From Candidatus Poribacteria bacterium (lineage in GTDB: Bacteria; Poribacteria; WGA-4E; WGA-3G): a DNA stretch of 64,000 bases. The translations under genes were made by a program, and so were the position numbers. The notes under the pieces are model-generated. The model made no database searches and was not told where the DNA came from. It saw only the letters and a list, made by a program, of their open reading frames with translations. This document shows positions 33,460 through 43,137 of the stretch, piece by piece (the stretch's first letter is position 1; each line of letters starts with the position of its first letter). The stretch lies in the NCBI GenBank assembly GCA_009839745.1, contig VXPE01000041.1, positions 89,677-153,676 of the forward strand, given 5' to 3'.

Positions 33460-34209
33460 TTATTTTGAGCGTTTCTTGAAGTCAGCACTTGTGAAATTTA
33501 CAGCAATATCGCCACTCGCTGGCACCTCAACGGTTTTGTTTGCGGAACCGAGCTCTTCATGCCATGCGACGACACGGGCTCTACCGGCTGGCACTTCAGC
33601 GATTGAATAACTTCCTGTATCCGCGGATTTTTCATAGTCATCGGAACTAATCCATGTGCCATCAGCATTTTTGTAACCCGTAACCGTGAAAAAATTGTTA
33701 GGAACAGCGACGATGTAACCCGTCATCCATGCGTGAATATCGCAGGTGAACTTAATTTCCTCAGCCTTGGCGATTTTGTGCGGGATGACCTTGCCGGGCT
33801 GTGGAATCTGATAGTTTATCGCGTCGTTTTTCTTCGCGTGAGAGTGGACGTTGTGTGCGATCGGATCACTGGAGGTAATATCAACAGTAGAACCAGCAAC
33901 AACTGCGAGGACGTGCGGGTAGTAAGCGCATGCCTTCTGGTCCATCACTGGGTTCTTATCCGGGAGGACAGGTTTCGCGCCACGGACGCGGGCGTAAATA
34001 ACGACGTTTTTGATGCCCTTCCCTTTTGAGACAACGAGTGCCTCGGATTTCGTGCCTGTTACAGCGTCAATGCAATGTTGATCTTTGGTAGCCGTCAAGG
34101 CAGGACGCGCGGGTGCGTCGCCCTCATACATTACAGTGCCGGTGATGGTCCCTGCAAACGCAGCACTTGCAAGCATCGTGCCAACAAGCAGGGAGACGAA
34201 AACTTTCAT
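33460..34209 (-). CDS. Exported cupredoxin-like protein
   Basis: 249 residues with a signal peptide (MKVFVSLLVGTMLASAAFA). VVAGSTVDITSSDPIAHNVHSH, KFTCDIHAWMTGYIVAVPN and the regulatory-like tail YSIAEVPAGRARVVAWHEE parallel the protein at 26219-27001. Candidate copper ligands are His in HNVHSH, Cys-x-x-His and Met. Two related copies bracketing the CydA-like/cytochrome c genes suggest soluble carriers shared between the bc complex and oxidase, or copper donors. Not a certain blue-copper protein. Confidence 0.82.
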   Translation of the reverse strand: MKVFVSLLVGTMLASAAFAGTITGTVMYEGDAPARPALTATKDQHCIDAVTGTKSEALVVSKGKGIKNVVIYARVRGAKPVLPDKNPVMDQKACAYYPHVLAVVAGSTVDITSSDPIAHNVHSHAKKNDAINYQIPQPGKVIPHKIAKAEEIKFTCDIHAWMTGYIVAVPNNFFTVTGYKNADGTWISSDDYEKSADTGSYSIAEVPAGRARVVAWHEELGSANKTVEVPASGDIAVNFTSADFKKRSK

Positions 34210-34330
34210 AATTTGATTTCTCCTTATATGTTTTAAATTTGTTCAGTAATATATTAACACCACAGAATTTCAAAATGCAAACAAAAAGACTGAAAATTCG
34301 AACGAAGTTTCTTAAAAAGATGTTTTCAAG

Positions 34331-34687
34331 TTACGGACGAAACATCTCCTTGATATAGGCGAGTATTTCCCGTTGCTCCTCATCACTGAGGTAATAATAG
34401 AACGCCGGCATATCGTCCTTTCCGGCATTGATGCTCTCCAGCAATTGTTCGTCGCTGTGCATATCCCAAAGACCGCTGTCTGTCAGGTCTGCGGGATCCA
34501 ACTTTTTGAAACGTCCGATGCGTCCATTGCCCTCTCCATTATTGCCGTGGCATCCCGCGCAATATCGAGCGTATTTGTATTCAACCTCTGACTGATACTT
34601 CGTACTCGGATCAACCTGCTTAGCCAACCAGATTAAGCCGTTGAGCCATACCATAATCATGACGATAATGACCGCAAGGTGTCTCAT
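34331..34687 (-). CDS. Small monohaem cytochrome c
   Basis: 118 residues. An N-terminal membrane anchor or signal (LAVIIVMIMVWLNGLIWLA) is followed by ARYCAGCHGNNGEGNG (haem motif CAGCH) and distal Met in DDMPAFYYYLSDEEQREILA. This is the simplest soluble or anchored class I cytochrome c of the cluster and a good candidate for the shuttle between the bc complex and oxidase. It lies downstream of the octahaem gene. Confidence 0.92.
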   Translation of the reverse strand: MRHLAVIIVMIMVWLNGLIWLAKQVDPSTKYQSEVEYKYARYCAGCHGNNGEGNGRIGRFKKLDPADLTDSGLWDMHSDEQLLESINAGKDDMPAFYYYLSDEEQREILAYIKEMFRP

Positions 34688-34737
34688 ATCTTTAATTTAT
34701 GGGATCGAAACGATCTTCAGACTCTGAACAATAAAGA

Positions 34738-37700
34738 TCAGCGTCCCAAGGAGATGAGGTAATCTCGGACGAGCCGAATCTGTTTTTCAGCATCATTATC
34801 AGCATAGCCGTCGAGTGGCATGTGTTGTCCACCAACGAGGGGCCATGCTTGCGGCATCGCTGTTCCGGGTTGGAACGACTGCGGATCCTTCATCCAATCA
34901 ATGAGCCAATCCGCCTTGAGCCGTTCTTTCGCCAACGCAAGATCGGGGCGTCCTGCCTTGTCGCTCCCTTCAGGAATAATTTCGCCCTGTGAAGGGTGGC
35001 AGGAGATACACTGCAGTGCGTCAAAAATCTGCTTACCGACTCGCAATTCAGCACGCGTCGGTGTTGGCGTTTCAAGCGTCTCATAAGGGAACGGTTCATC
35101 ATCAAGAGCGGAGAAGTATTTAACCAGCGTTGTCGCTTCGTCATCAGATAACTCGAACGTCGGCATCCGGACCTTGAGTCCGTATCGGATGTCTGAGGGT
35201 TCTTTGAGGAACGTAAATAACCAGTCTGGATACACTCGCGCGCCTTCCGCTTTCAAGGGTGGCGGTGCAACCTGTTTGGCAACCATCTCACTCAATCCTT
35301 CGTGTGCGATGATAACCTCCTGATAATCGCCGCCCGCGCCTTCAATCTCGTGACATCCCGTGCAGTTATACTTTTTCACCAATCGCCTACCTGCATCAAT
35401 GTCGTTCAATTTCTCGGATCGGTTATGGATATAACTCAGCGGATACTGCTCGGGTTGGAAACTCTTCAAGAGCACGGCGATCGCTCTCGCGTCTTCATCG
35501 CTAATCTGGAAGACCGGCATCCGAGAAACAATCCGTCGGGTTTGATAACGTCGTGGATCGGTAACTTTACCGACCGTCCATCCCGTCCAACTGTGTTCAA
35601 CGCCAACTGTATCGCCAAAGTCAAGTTCATCAGCCAATTTCGCGCCGAACTCGCCGAGATCCGCACCGACCTTTGACTCATTTTCAAAACCGGGAATCTC
35701 GTGACACCCGAAACATCCGTAAGTCCTGACGAGTGCTTCACCTTCAGCGACATCTACTTCACCGATGGAGTCCGTAGCCACGTCTGTCGTTGCTTGTTGC
35801 AGACTCATCAGATAGGCGACGACGTTGTCAAGTTCGCGGGCACTTAACCGCAAACTCGGCATACTTGTATCCGGATCATAAGCTTTTGGATCCTCAATCC
35901 ACTGGCGGAGATAATTCGCTGTAACTTTTGCGCCAACACTGTCGAGTGCCGGGGCAAAATCACTCCCTAAACCATCAACAGCATGACATGTGAGGCAGCC
36001 AACGGTTTTGACGGTCTCCTCGCCTGCCTTAATAGCCCTTTCGGCTGTGGAATAATTGGAACTGGATGCGTCCAAATCGGCATCGTGCATCGCGGCGAGG
36101 TAAGCCGAGATAGATTTCACCTCATCAACAATGCGAAGGACATAACTGTCAGGGTAGGGATATTCTGTACCATCGTCTGTTTTAATGACAATGCCAGTGT
36201 CAGTTTTGGTAACAACGCCGGTGCGCACTCCACCGTTTTTGAGATAGACGACCTGCGTCATGCCATCAACAGGGAAGAAATTCGGCATTGTCGTATTTGC
36301 GAGATAGGCTTCGGGTTTCTTAATCCAACTTTCAAGCCATGCCGTATCTTTCACCTTACTGCCGATTTTCGCAAGTGAGGGACCAACTTTGGCGATATTA
36401 TCGATTGCGCTATACCCTTCAACAGCGTGACATCCGTGACACCCAAGGTCTTCAAAGAGTGCCAATCCCTTCGTCAAATTCGGGGCATAGTCCTGCGGTT
36501 CATCTGTTTCAGGGTTCACACCGTAATCCAACATCATCACGCCGTCGTGGCAGCGGCGGCAGTTAGATTCCATGTAGCCTTTCGTTTCTTCGGACGTTCT
36601 ACCGGTATGCTCATCTAATCCGAGGACAGGCGTGAGCCAGTATTCAGCATGTGTCAAGGCGTGGGCGGATTTCGCTGTGAGTGCCTGTGCTTGCCCACCG
36701 TGGCACGGGGTGCATCCAAATCTATCAACAGGGTGTTTGTCAAGAAGGACATCGCGGTGCGGATGCGTTTGAAGGACAGAACGATAGCCGGTCTCATAAG
36801 AGATTTCAACTTCACCGAAGACATCCACGTCACTGAAGGTAAGCGTCCCGTTTTCCGCTAATGTATATTCATCGGCTTCCGCTTCAAATCCATCAATTAT
36901 AACATTTTCACTACCGACCTTGACGCTTGCGTGCTTGAGACGCTGTACAACAGGATTTTCGCCATCCCCTTCCACTTCAAATATTTCTTGCGCGGATTGA
37001 TCGTAACCGGTTCTATCGGCGGAGAAATGGCAGGTAGCACACCTGTCTGCGGTATGATTGAAGTCTTCAAGATAGTATTGAACAATGGTGCGTGTTTCAC
37101 GGAAAGGGTTCTCTAAGAGACTCCCCAAGAAGTTTCGCTTGATACCCCCGACGGAATGTAGTTTCTCTTCGAGAAGCGCAACTTCGTCGTGTTTTGCTTT
37201 ATCGGCTTGCAGTGACGCAAGAGAGGCTTGTGCGGCGGTGATTCCCGTAGCGATCTCTGTATCTGTAGGATTATACTTCTGGGCGATGAGGTAGGTACTG
37301 AGAGCACTTTGTGCGTCCCCATTGGCTTGATAAAACTGCGCCAGAGCTACGTTCGCGCTTGCAAAGGTTGCTTCCGCTTCCAAAACGGCTTCAGTGAGTT
37401 CGCCTTCAATTTGGGACTCGAAATCTGCTAACTTCTTCTGCCATTTGTCAACAGTCTCATTGCGTTTCCCCTTCGCTTCGTGGAGGCTGTGCTGATATTT
37501 ATAGTTAATAGCATCCGACTCGCTCTGTCGGAATTTGCGTTCCTGCAGTGCTTCATCCAAGGCGACTTGAGCGTTCCTGACCTCCTTCGTTAACTGTGCG
37601 AGTGCCTTGGCATCTGGCTCTTGAGGTGTAGGAAGTTCAGGCAACGCCAATTTTGCGTTCTCTAATTCCGCGTGTGTCTTTTCATACTCATATTGATAAA

Positions 37701-37848
37701 ATTGCTGCTGGATCTGCTTCCATGGACGCCGAGTAATCATCTCACTCCAGAATCCCCATATCGTCACCAATCCTAACAATCCGGATAAAATAAAGAACAA
37801 AGCAGAATACGACTTACTCTCAGCAGGAATTTCCTTTTTGCTCCTCAC
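34738..37848 (-). CDS. Octahaem membrane-anchored cytochrome c with coiled coil
   Basis: 1036 residues from a GTG (GGGAGA upstream). There is one N-terminal helix (16-36), a long coiled-coil/TPR-like region (45-235), then eight CxxCH motifs at about residues 270, 379, 430, 470, 618, 712, 829 and 947. The later ones form repeated class I cytochrome c units with MPNF, MPSL, MPVF, MPTF and AMPQ distal Met sites. After the unit at 470 a short beta insertion (about 527-570) separates the Met from the last helix. It follows the Rieske and cytochrome b genes, so it takes the place of cytochrome c1/f in this bc complex. Confidence 0.92.
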   Translation of the reverse strand: MRSKKEIPAESKSYSALFFILSGLLGLVTIWGFWSEMITRRPWKQIQQQFYQYEYEKTHAELENAKLALPELPTPQEPDAKALAQLTKEVRNAQVALDEALQERKFRQSESDAINYKYQHSLHEAKGKRNETVDKWQKKLADFESQIEGELTEAVLEAEATFASANVALAQFYQANGDAQSALSTYLIAQKYNPTDTEIATGITAAQASLASLQADKAKHDEVALLEEKLHSVGGIKRNFLGSLLENPFRETRTIVQYYLEDFNHTADRCATCHFSADRTGYDQSAQEIFEVEGDGENPVVQRLKHASVKVGSENVIIDGFEAEADEYTLAENGTLTFSDVDVFGEVEISYETGYRSVLQTHPHRDVLLDKHPVDRFGCTPCHGGQAQALTAKSAHALTHAEYWLTPVLGLDEHTGRTSEETKGYMESNCRRCHDGVMMLDYGVNPETDEPQDYAPNLTKGLALFEDLGCHGCHAVEGYSAIDNIAKVGPSLAKIGSKVKDTAWLESWIKKPEAYLANTTMPNFFPVDGMTQVVYLKNGGVRTGVVTKTDTGIVIKTDDGTEYPYPDSYVLRIVDEVKSISAYLAAMHDADLDASSSNYSTAERAIKAGEETVKTVGCLTCHAVDGLGSDFAPALDSVGAKVTANYLRQWIEDPKAYDPDTSMPSLRLSARELDNVVAYLMSLQQATTDVATDSIGEVDVAEGEALVRTYGCFGCHEIPGFENESKVGADLGEFGAKLADELDFGDTVGVEHSWTGWTVGKVTDPRRYQTRRIVSRMPVFQISDEDARAIAVLLKSFQPEQYPLSYIHNRSEKLNDIDAGRRLVKKYNCTGCHEIEGAGGDYQEVIIAHEGLSEMVAKQVAPPPLKAEGARVYPDWLFTFLKEPSDIRYGLKVRMPTFELSDDEATTLVKYFSALDDEPFPYETLETPTPTRAELRVGKQIFDALQCISCHPSQGEIIPEGSDKAGRPDLALAKERLKADWLIDWMKDPQSFQPGTAMPQAWPLVGGQHMPLDGYADNDAEKQIRLVRDYLISLGR

Positions 37849-37859
37849 GAAGTTTTCTC

Positions 37860-38010
37860 CCTTTTTCTAATTTTCCTTGCGGTTCGGTAAAACGGGTTTG
37901 TGTATACTCGTGTCTTTCCGTATATCCGCCTGCGTGTTTTTGCGAATCAACGGTATGAATGCCGTGTGGCATTCCCCGGGGCATTTCTGCGTATTGTTGC
38001 AGGCTACAAT
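37860..38010 (-). repeat. Dispersed repeat (MITE-like) upstream of octahaem gene
   Basis: Starts TTTTTCTAATTTTCCTTGCG on the plus strand, then CCGTATATCCGCCTGCGTGT, the hairpin element AATCAACGGTATGAATGCCG (37945-37980) and TTTCTGCGTATTGTTGCAGG. It shares one terminus and the interior with 25109-25320. The 3' terminus is not recognisable. Confidence 0.7.
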
Positions 38011-38080
38011 TTAGGTTTAGGAGTCATTCTCAACCAGATGCCTGCGTGTAACGAAAAAGCCTGACTGCCCACTGTTATTC

Positions 38081-38947
38081 TTAGATGTTGAACCACGGGG
38101 ACACCCAGATGTATTTCACATTTAAAGCGACGCGCAGAATCATCTTTATCGGCAATGCGAGCATCGTTAAGAACAGAAATGAGACGACGATATACCGGAC
38201 AAGACCGAGTTCCTGTAAAAAACGGCTACTTTTATGCTTCCATAAGTAGAAAACGGGACCGACTGCGAAATAACCGGCAACCACCACGAACCCGAAAAAG
38301 TTCGCAGTAGCCGCGTCGCGGATGCCGAAAAGATATGACAAATTCACATTTGTCAGCGGAACGACAAGGTGTGGATCCCACGCTTCCCATGGCGCGAAGA
38401 AGTTCCATCCGGGACCTCTCAGGAAGGTCCCAACCACCATCAGAACTATCCATAAAATGATAAATCCGAAACAGAATACGGCGAGTGCGAAGGGACGTTC
38501 TTTTATTGTGTAATACCCCTTACCTTTGGGATTAATGTCAATGTAGGGGATCGCAATCAAACCGGCAATGATCAACCCTGGGAGCACGACACCTGCAATC
38601 CAGGGATCGAAGTAGACGAGCATCTCCTGCAGCGCAAGGAAATACCAGGGCGCTTTAGAAGGGTTCGGTGTCTTCGTCGGGTCGCTGGGTTCCTCAAGCG
38701 GGGCATCAATCATAATTGACCATACCCCGAGCACGAGCATCACGATAATAGCGCAAATAAACTCATTCCGACACAGATACGGCCACACGTAAACCTTATC
38801 GTTAAGAGCGGCATCCGAAGGGACACCTGTTTTATCAGTCTGGCGTGCCTGCCGGTATGAAAGATAGATGAAATAAGGTATCAAAAAGAGAATAGCAACA
38901 ATGGGGACATTATCCGGCTTCGTCACCAGTGCTATAAAATGCTCCAT
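38081..38947 (-). CDS. Cytochrome b C-terminal (subunit IV-like) protein of bc complex
   Basis: About 288 residues with seven or so helices. KAPWYFLALQEMLVYFDPWIAGVVLPG is the equivalent of the PEWYF motif at the quinol-oxidising site, and PDNVPI opens the subunit. It is split from the N-terminal half, as in b6f and some bacterial complexes, and is longer than plant subunit IV. AAGGAGC before the ATG at 38947 sets the start; the frame opens nine codons earlier. It acts with the genes at 39071 and 39961. Confidence 0.9.
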   Translation of the reverse strand: MEHFIALVTKPDNVPIVAILFLIPYFIYLSYRQARQTDKTGVPSDAALNDKVYVWPYLCRNEFICAIIVMLVLGVWSIMIDAPLEEPSDPTKTPNPSKAPWYFLALQEMLVYFDPWIAGVVLPGLIIAGLIAIPYIDINPKGKGYYTIKERPFALAVFCFGFIILWIVLMVVGTFLRGPGWNFFAPWEAWDPHLVVPLTNVNLSYLFGIRDAATANFFGFVVVAGYFAVGPVFYLWKHKSSRFLQELGLVRYIVVSFLFLTMLALPIKMILRVALNVKYIWVSPWFNI

Positions 38948-39070
38948 ATTCTTCTGCTCCTTTTCCGAAGTCACGCGATCACGATCATCGTGATGGCGTG
39001 CTTCCGCCGAAGATTAGATTCCTCGCTCGTGCGGATCCGACCTATACAAAAGACTCGCGTCTACCCTTCT

Positions 39071-39841
39071 CTATAGAGGTCCAGAGATACCACCGTCTTT
39101 ACGGACCCGCCAGAAGTGCAAAGCCATCAAGACGCTTGCCAACAGCGGCACCGCAACGCAGTGTAAAATATAGAACCTCAATAACGTGGAGGGACCTACG
39201 ATGGTGCCCGCCAGCAGTGCGAATCGGACATCGTTGGATTGTGTGATGTCTTGCGGGGCAAATGGACCCTCATGCCCCAAAACCGGTGTTGCACGTGCCA
39301 TGTTCGTTCCGACCGTCACCGCCCAAAAAGCCAATTGATCCCACGGCAATAGATACCCCGTGAAACTCAGGAAAAATGTCACGAGTAACAAGATGACCCC
39401 GACTGCCCAGTTGAATTCTCGAGGCTTCTTATAGGAACCGGTCAAGAAAACCCTGAACATGTGGAGCATCACAGAGATAACCATCCCGTGCGCCGCCCAG
39501 CGGTGCATGTTCCGCAGGAGCATCCCGAACGGAATGTCAAATTCAAGGTACTGGACATCGTGGAAAGCGTATTCAGCTGTGGGTCGGTAATAGAACATCA
39601 GGAGAACGCCGGTGACGGCTGTCACGAGAAACATAAGGAAAGTGATACCGCCCATGCACCATGTGAATCGGAAGTTCAGCGCGTGCCGAGAAATCCGAGG
39701 AGGATGGAGATGCAGCCAGACGTTTTGGAGGACCTGTAAGGTATAACGGCGCCCGGTGTCTTCATACCCGTGGCGGAATATAGAGCGCCAAATGTCGGAA
39801 TTCGTAATCTTTTCTTTGAGCCCTTTACGTTCTTCGTTCAT
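39071..39841 (-). CDS. Cytochrome b N-terminal haem-binding subunit
   Basis: 256 residues. Haem-binding His pairs lie in MHRWAAHGMVISVMLHMFRV and FYILHCVAVPLLASVLMALHFWR, spaced as in cytochrome b6. FLSFTGYLLPWDQLAFWAVTVGTNM is the typical quinol-site helix. HALNFRFTWCMGGITFLMF carries a Cys near the place where some b6-type proteins attach a c-type haem, which is only suggestive. It is the second gene of the bc operon. Confidence 0.94.
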   Translation of the reverse strand: MNEERKGLKEKITNSDIWRSIFRHGYEDTGRRYTLQVLQNVWLHLHPPRISRHALNFRFTWCMGGITFLMFLVTAVTGVLLMFYYRPTAEYAFHDVQYLEFDIPFGMLLRNMHRWAAHGMVISVMLHMFRVFLTGSYKKPREFNWAVGVILLLVTFFLSFTGYLLPWDQLAFWAVTVGTNMARATPVLGHEGPFAPQDITQSNDVRFALLAGTIVGPSTLLRFYILHCVAVPLLASVLMALHFWRVRKDGGISGPL

Positions 39842-39960
39842 ACGTTTGTTAGCAAGTTTCGACGTGGACGTTAGCGATATGGGCTTTGGAGTTAGGCACC
39901 GTATAACGCCGAAACGCCTTTTCTACCTGACGAGTGCCAGGCACAAATGCTCTCCTTTCT

Positions 39961-40449
39961 TCAAACCTTCAAAAAGGAGCCTGGGTCGGTCCACTGCCCC
40001 TTTTCACCTAAAAACTTCACAGCCTTGTCGATTTCGATTTGACCATCTTCTGCCAATGTAATTTTAACACGTTCGAGCGGTCGCGGCGCAGGACCTTCGT
40101 AGTTTATGCCTTCCCGGTCAAAACCGCTACCGTGACAGGGGCACTTGAATTTGTTTTCTGAACCGAGCCAGCGCGGCGTGCATCCGAGGTGTGTGCAAAT
40201 GGTTAAGAGCGCGTAGAACTCACCGTCTTGCTTCCGGACAATCCAAACACCAAACGGCTCTTTTTTGAACTTTTCACTAACACTGCCCGGTGGATATTCT
40301 GCTGGGAATCCTGCTTTAAAAACAGAGGAGGGTTCAAACAGCACACGTGGATATAAATACCGAACCAATCCCGGGCCGAAGGTCAAGCCCAATGCTGCAA
40401 CGAAATTCCCCCAGCCGAGAAATTTAAAAAACTTACGTCGAGATACCAC
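39961..40449 (-). CDS. Rieske 2Fe-2S protein
   Basis: 162 residues. The N-terminal helix follows an Arg-rich start (MVSRRKFFKFLGWGNFVAAL), a Tat-like signal anchor. The cluster motifs are CTHLGC and CPCHGSGFD, each with the Cys/His ligand pair and the disulphide cysteines. It accepts electrons from quinol at the cytochrome b site. It is the first gene of the bc operon and of the whole respiratory run. The promoter at 40523-40551 lies about 75 bases upstream. Confidence 0.95.
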   Translation of the reverse strand: MVSRRKFFKFLGWGNFVAALGLTFGPGLVRYLYPRVLFEPSSVFKAGFPAEYPPGSVSEKFKKEPFGVWIVRKQDGEFYALLTICTHLGCTPRWLGSENKFKCPCHGSGFDREGINYEGPAPRPLERVKITLAEDGQIEIDKAVKFLGEKGQWTDPGSFLKV

Positions 40450-40522
40450 TTATACCCCCGATCTTGTAGGGTAACGCTTACGCGCAACGCCCCCGAATTA
40501 ACTGTAAGGTAAACCGCAAAAG

Positions 40523-40551
40523 ATTATAACCTAATTTGAAATAAATGTCAC
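40523..40551 (-). promoter_or_regulatory. Promoter of the respiratory super-cluster
   Basis: On the minus strand GTGACA (40546-40551), a 17-base spacer and perfect TATAAT (40523-40528) precede the Rieske gene. It lies between the intron end and the Rieske start, so the cluster does not depend on transcription through the intron. Confidence 0.78.
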
Positions 40552-40706
40552 CAAAATCTTTCGCATTTAAACGTCTGCGCTGCACAAACAAGACAGATGC
40601 ATCCATTCCAGACGAGTTCGCTTAAAATCGCACTCAGTTGAAGCCAAAGCACTTTTGCGAAATTAGTAGAGTAGGAACAAGGGATCACTCCCTTGCCCCT
40701 CTCTCC

Positions 40707-40742
40707 AAACCGTGCTTGCTACTTTCGCAGACACACGGCTTT
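40707..40742 (-). ncRNA. Group II intron domain V
   Basis: The minus strand reads AAGCCGTGTGTCTGCGAAAG then TAGCAAGCACGGTT. It has the AGC catalytic triad, a GAAA tetraloop and closing stem CCGTG/CACGG, the hallmarks of domain V. Confidence 0.92.
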
Positions 40743-40829
40743 CCATGTCAACAATAACGATATACGATTGTTGTTATATTTATACAATAATCAATAAAGA
40801 AAACCAAACAAATTAATTTTGCCGATTAC

Positions 40830-41246
40830 TTAATCCTGTGATCCTATAGTGTTTTGTCCTTTAACATCTTTTATCCTAATAAACGTATCTCGATTAGATT
40901 TTGGATCTATTCTCCCTGTTATTAGGTTTATTCCGTGTTGTCTACTGTCATAAATATCAGGGGTTATTAAGATATTAGATTTTTCGGGATGCGCTGTTAT
41001 AGAAATAACAGAATCTTGGGACGAAATTATAACATGGCTACCATCTTTATCGTTGTGTAGGAAGATTTGATTTTTACCTTCACCGACGACTAGAGTGCCT
41101 TTTATAACTACATTGTCAAATGCGGTTGTATTCTGTGGCGTTATATTAAGCCCTTCGGCTGTTAGATTATCCGTTTTACCTGCTATTAGCATTATTATTG
41201 TTGCTGTTAGCATACCGATAATAAGATAAACTATTTTGTCTTTCAT
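40830..41246 (-). CDS. Membrane-anchored protein carried inside the intron
   Basis: 138 residues. One N-terminal helix (KIVYLIIGMLTATIIMLIAG) is followed by a beta-rich, Asn/Ile-rich exported part with VVIKGTLVVGEGKNQIFLHN, HVIISSQDSVISITAH and FIRIKDVKGQNT. AAGGAAGG stands at a good distance from the ATG. It lies 46 bases after the intron-protein stop and before domain V, so it is inside intron domain IV. Base composition matches the intron, not the host. Family not recognised. It could be a cargo gene, perhaps an attachment or protective factor, but there is no evidence for a role. Confidence 0.72.
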   Translation of the reverse strand: MKDKIVYLIIGMLTATIIMLIAGKTDNLTAEGLNITPQNTTAFDNVVIKGTLVVGEGKNQIFLHNDKDGSHVIISSQDSVISITAHPEKSNILITPDIYDSRQHGINLITGRIDPKSNRDTFIRIKDVKGQNTIGSQD

Positions 41247-41292
41247 AATATACCTTCCTTTAGGTTGGTATCGGTTGAAAGTTATTGATTTT

Positions 41293-42966
41293 CTATGATA
41301 GATACGATTGCTTACTATGCAGTTCCCAATGACATTCAGCGTGAATTAGCGTTAGGTTGCTATGGCTGTTAGTTCCGCCTTTTGCCTTTGGTAATATGTG
41401 ATGGACTTGTAATTTATCAAGTGGCAATAAAGGATAGTTGCATTCGGTGCACTTCCCTTTTTGCTTTTTATAAAGTGATTTTCTATACTTCATAAATCTT
41501 TGACTCATTAGTCGTTCATCGCGTTTTTGCCAGTATTCTCTATCATCTTTACAATAGACTCTTACATCTTTCTTTACCTTTACATAATTAAGTATCGGTA
41601 TATCTGATAGCCGTGATAAAGTTGGATTATTTCCAAATGTTCTTTTGTCTTTAGCAAAATATTTGTCTATAATCCAATCATTGCTTTTACTATGTCTCCG
41701 TCTGCCCCATCGTAAAAGTGTGTGGTATACGTAGTAGTCAATTTTATTATAACTGACTTTACTATTTGTATATCTGTAATAATTTCCCCACCCTCTCAGG
41801 ATAGGATTTAGTAGTTTTATAAGTTGCTCTTGAGGTAGAGCAATAGACTTTTTGACTACTGTTTTTATAGAGGCACGCAAATTTTTGATCTTTTCTTTAC
41901 TCGGTGTTATCAGCATGATGTAATCACTTATATCTTTCGGGCTTGTTATTCCGCGTCTAGGATATTTCCTAAACGTAAATCCTAGAAAATCAAAGCCGTC
42001 TTTGATGTGAGTTATACGAGTCTTTTCTTCGGATAGCGTTAGATTTATTGTTTTATATAGAAATTCCGCTATGTCAATTTTGGCTTGTTTTGCTATCTGT
42101 TTGGATTTACACAGGATAACAAAATCATCAGCATATCTTACCATTATGTTATCGGTATGATGTCTGATGTAATAGTCAAAAGTAGATAAAGCCACATTTG
42201 ACAACATCGATGATATTACTCCACCTTGTGGTGTGCCTTGTGTATTATCTATAACTTTATTTCTATCAACAATTTTTGAGGTGAGTATTTTTCTGATAAT
42301 GCGTATAGCGTATATCGGAATTTCCCAAGTCCGTAAAACTCTTAATATGTGGTCGTGTGATATGTGGTCAAAACATGACTTTATATCGCCTTCCACAATA
42401 TAGCGTCTGCGATCTTTTCTATTCAAACATACGTATAGCATCATCATTGCATCTTGACAGCTTCGTTTTGGTCTAAAGCCGTAACTATCTTCGTCAAGAT
42501 GGTACTCAACAATTGGATCTAATGCTATTCGTAGAATTTCTTGATTGATTCGGTCTTTCATGGTTGGTATACCAAGCGGTCTTTGCTTTCCATTTGATTT
42601 TGGAATATAAGTCCGTCTGATAGCATCAGGCTTTGATTTGATATTGATTTCTTTTAGAAGTTTGTATCTTATCAGATTCTGATGTTCCCTGCTTGCTTGT
42701 GGCATTTTTACTCTGTCAACTCCAGCAGTGTTTTTGCCTTCGTTGAGATATGTTATTCTCCACACAGCAAGCACTTTTACCGCAAAAGAACGTTTTACCA
42801 GAATTGTAAAGATTGTGCGTATCTTCTTCTTATCGTTATTGGCAACCGCTTCGTCAAGTCTTTTCTGCATAGTCTCAACGTAGTTCTCACATTTTCTGAT
42901 ATTTTCAACAGAAAATGTGCGATCTGTTGTGCTGGCTATGGTTGCTTTACATGAGTTGTTAATCAT
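41293..42966 (-). CDS. Group II intron reverse transcriptase/maturase with HNH domain
   Basis: 557 residues. The reverse transcriptase has RRTYIPKSNGKQRPLGIPTM, YGFRPKRSCQDAM, TPQGGVISSMLSNVAL and the catalytic NIMVRYADDFVILC. The thumb/maturase region carries PILRGWGNYYRYTNSK. A C-terminal HNH endonuclease domain starts CTECNYPLLPLDKLQVHHIL and ends NLTLIHAECHWELH, with both CxxC-type metal sites. No frameshift or stop is seen, so the protein should work in splicing and retrohoming. AT-rich codon use differs from neighbours. Confidence 0.95.
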   Translation of the reverse strand: MINNSCKATIASTTDRTFSVENIRKCENYVETMQKRLDEAVANNDKKKIRTIFTILVKRSFAVKVLAVWRITYLNEGKNTAGVDRVKMPQASREHQNLIRYKLLKEINIKSKPDAIRRTYIPKSNGKQRPLGIPTMKDRINQEILRIALDPIVEYHLDEDSYGFRPKRSCQDAMMMLYVCLNRKDRRRYIVEGDIKSCFDHISHDHILRVLRTWEIPIYAIRIIRKILTSKIVDRNKVIDNTQGTPQGGVISSMLSNVALSTFDYYIRHHTDNIMVRYADDFVILCKSKQIAKQAKIDIAEFLYKTINLTLSEEKTRITHIKDGFDFLGFTFRKYPRRGITSPKDISDYIMLITPSKEKIKNLRASIKTVVKKSIALPQEQLIKLLNPILRGWGNYYRYTNSKVSYNKIDYYVYHTLLRWGRRRHSKSNDWIIDKYFAKDKRTFGNNPTLSRLSDIPILNYVKVKKDVRVYCKDDREYWQKRDERLMSQRFMKYRKSLYKKQKGKCTECNYPLLPLDKLQVHHILPKAKGGTNSHSNLTLIHAECHWELHSKQSYLS

Positions 42967-43137
42967 GATATAAAGGTCTTTTCAGAATGAAATGTTGAAG
43001 GATTGACACTAATCGGGCTTTGAAAAGAATTTGACGGGATTATCAATAAGCGTTATACATAATTTAAAACGTGATAAATGGTAGTCATAGATCACGTTTT
43101 AAAATTATGCAGTTTGCTTGACATGCATATTTGAAAT

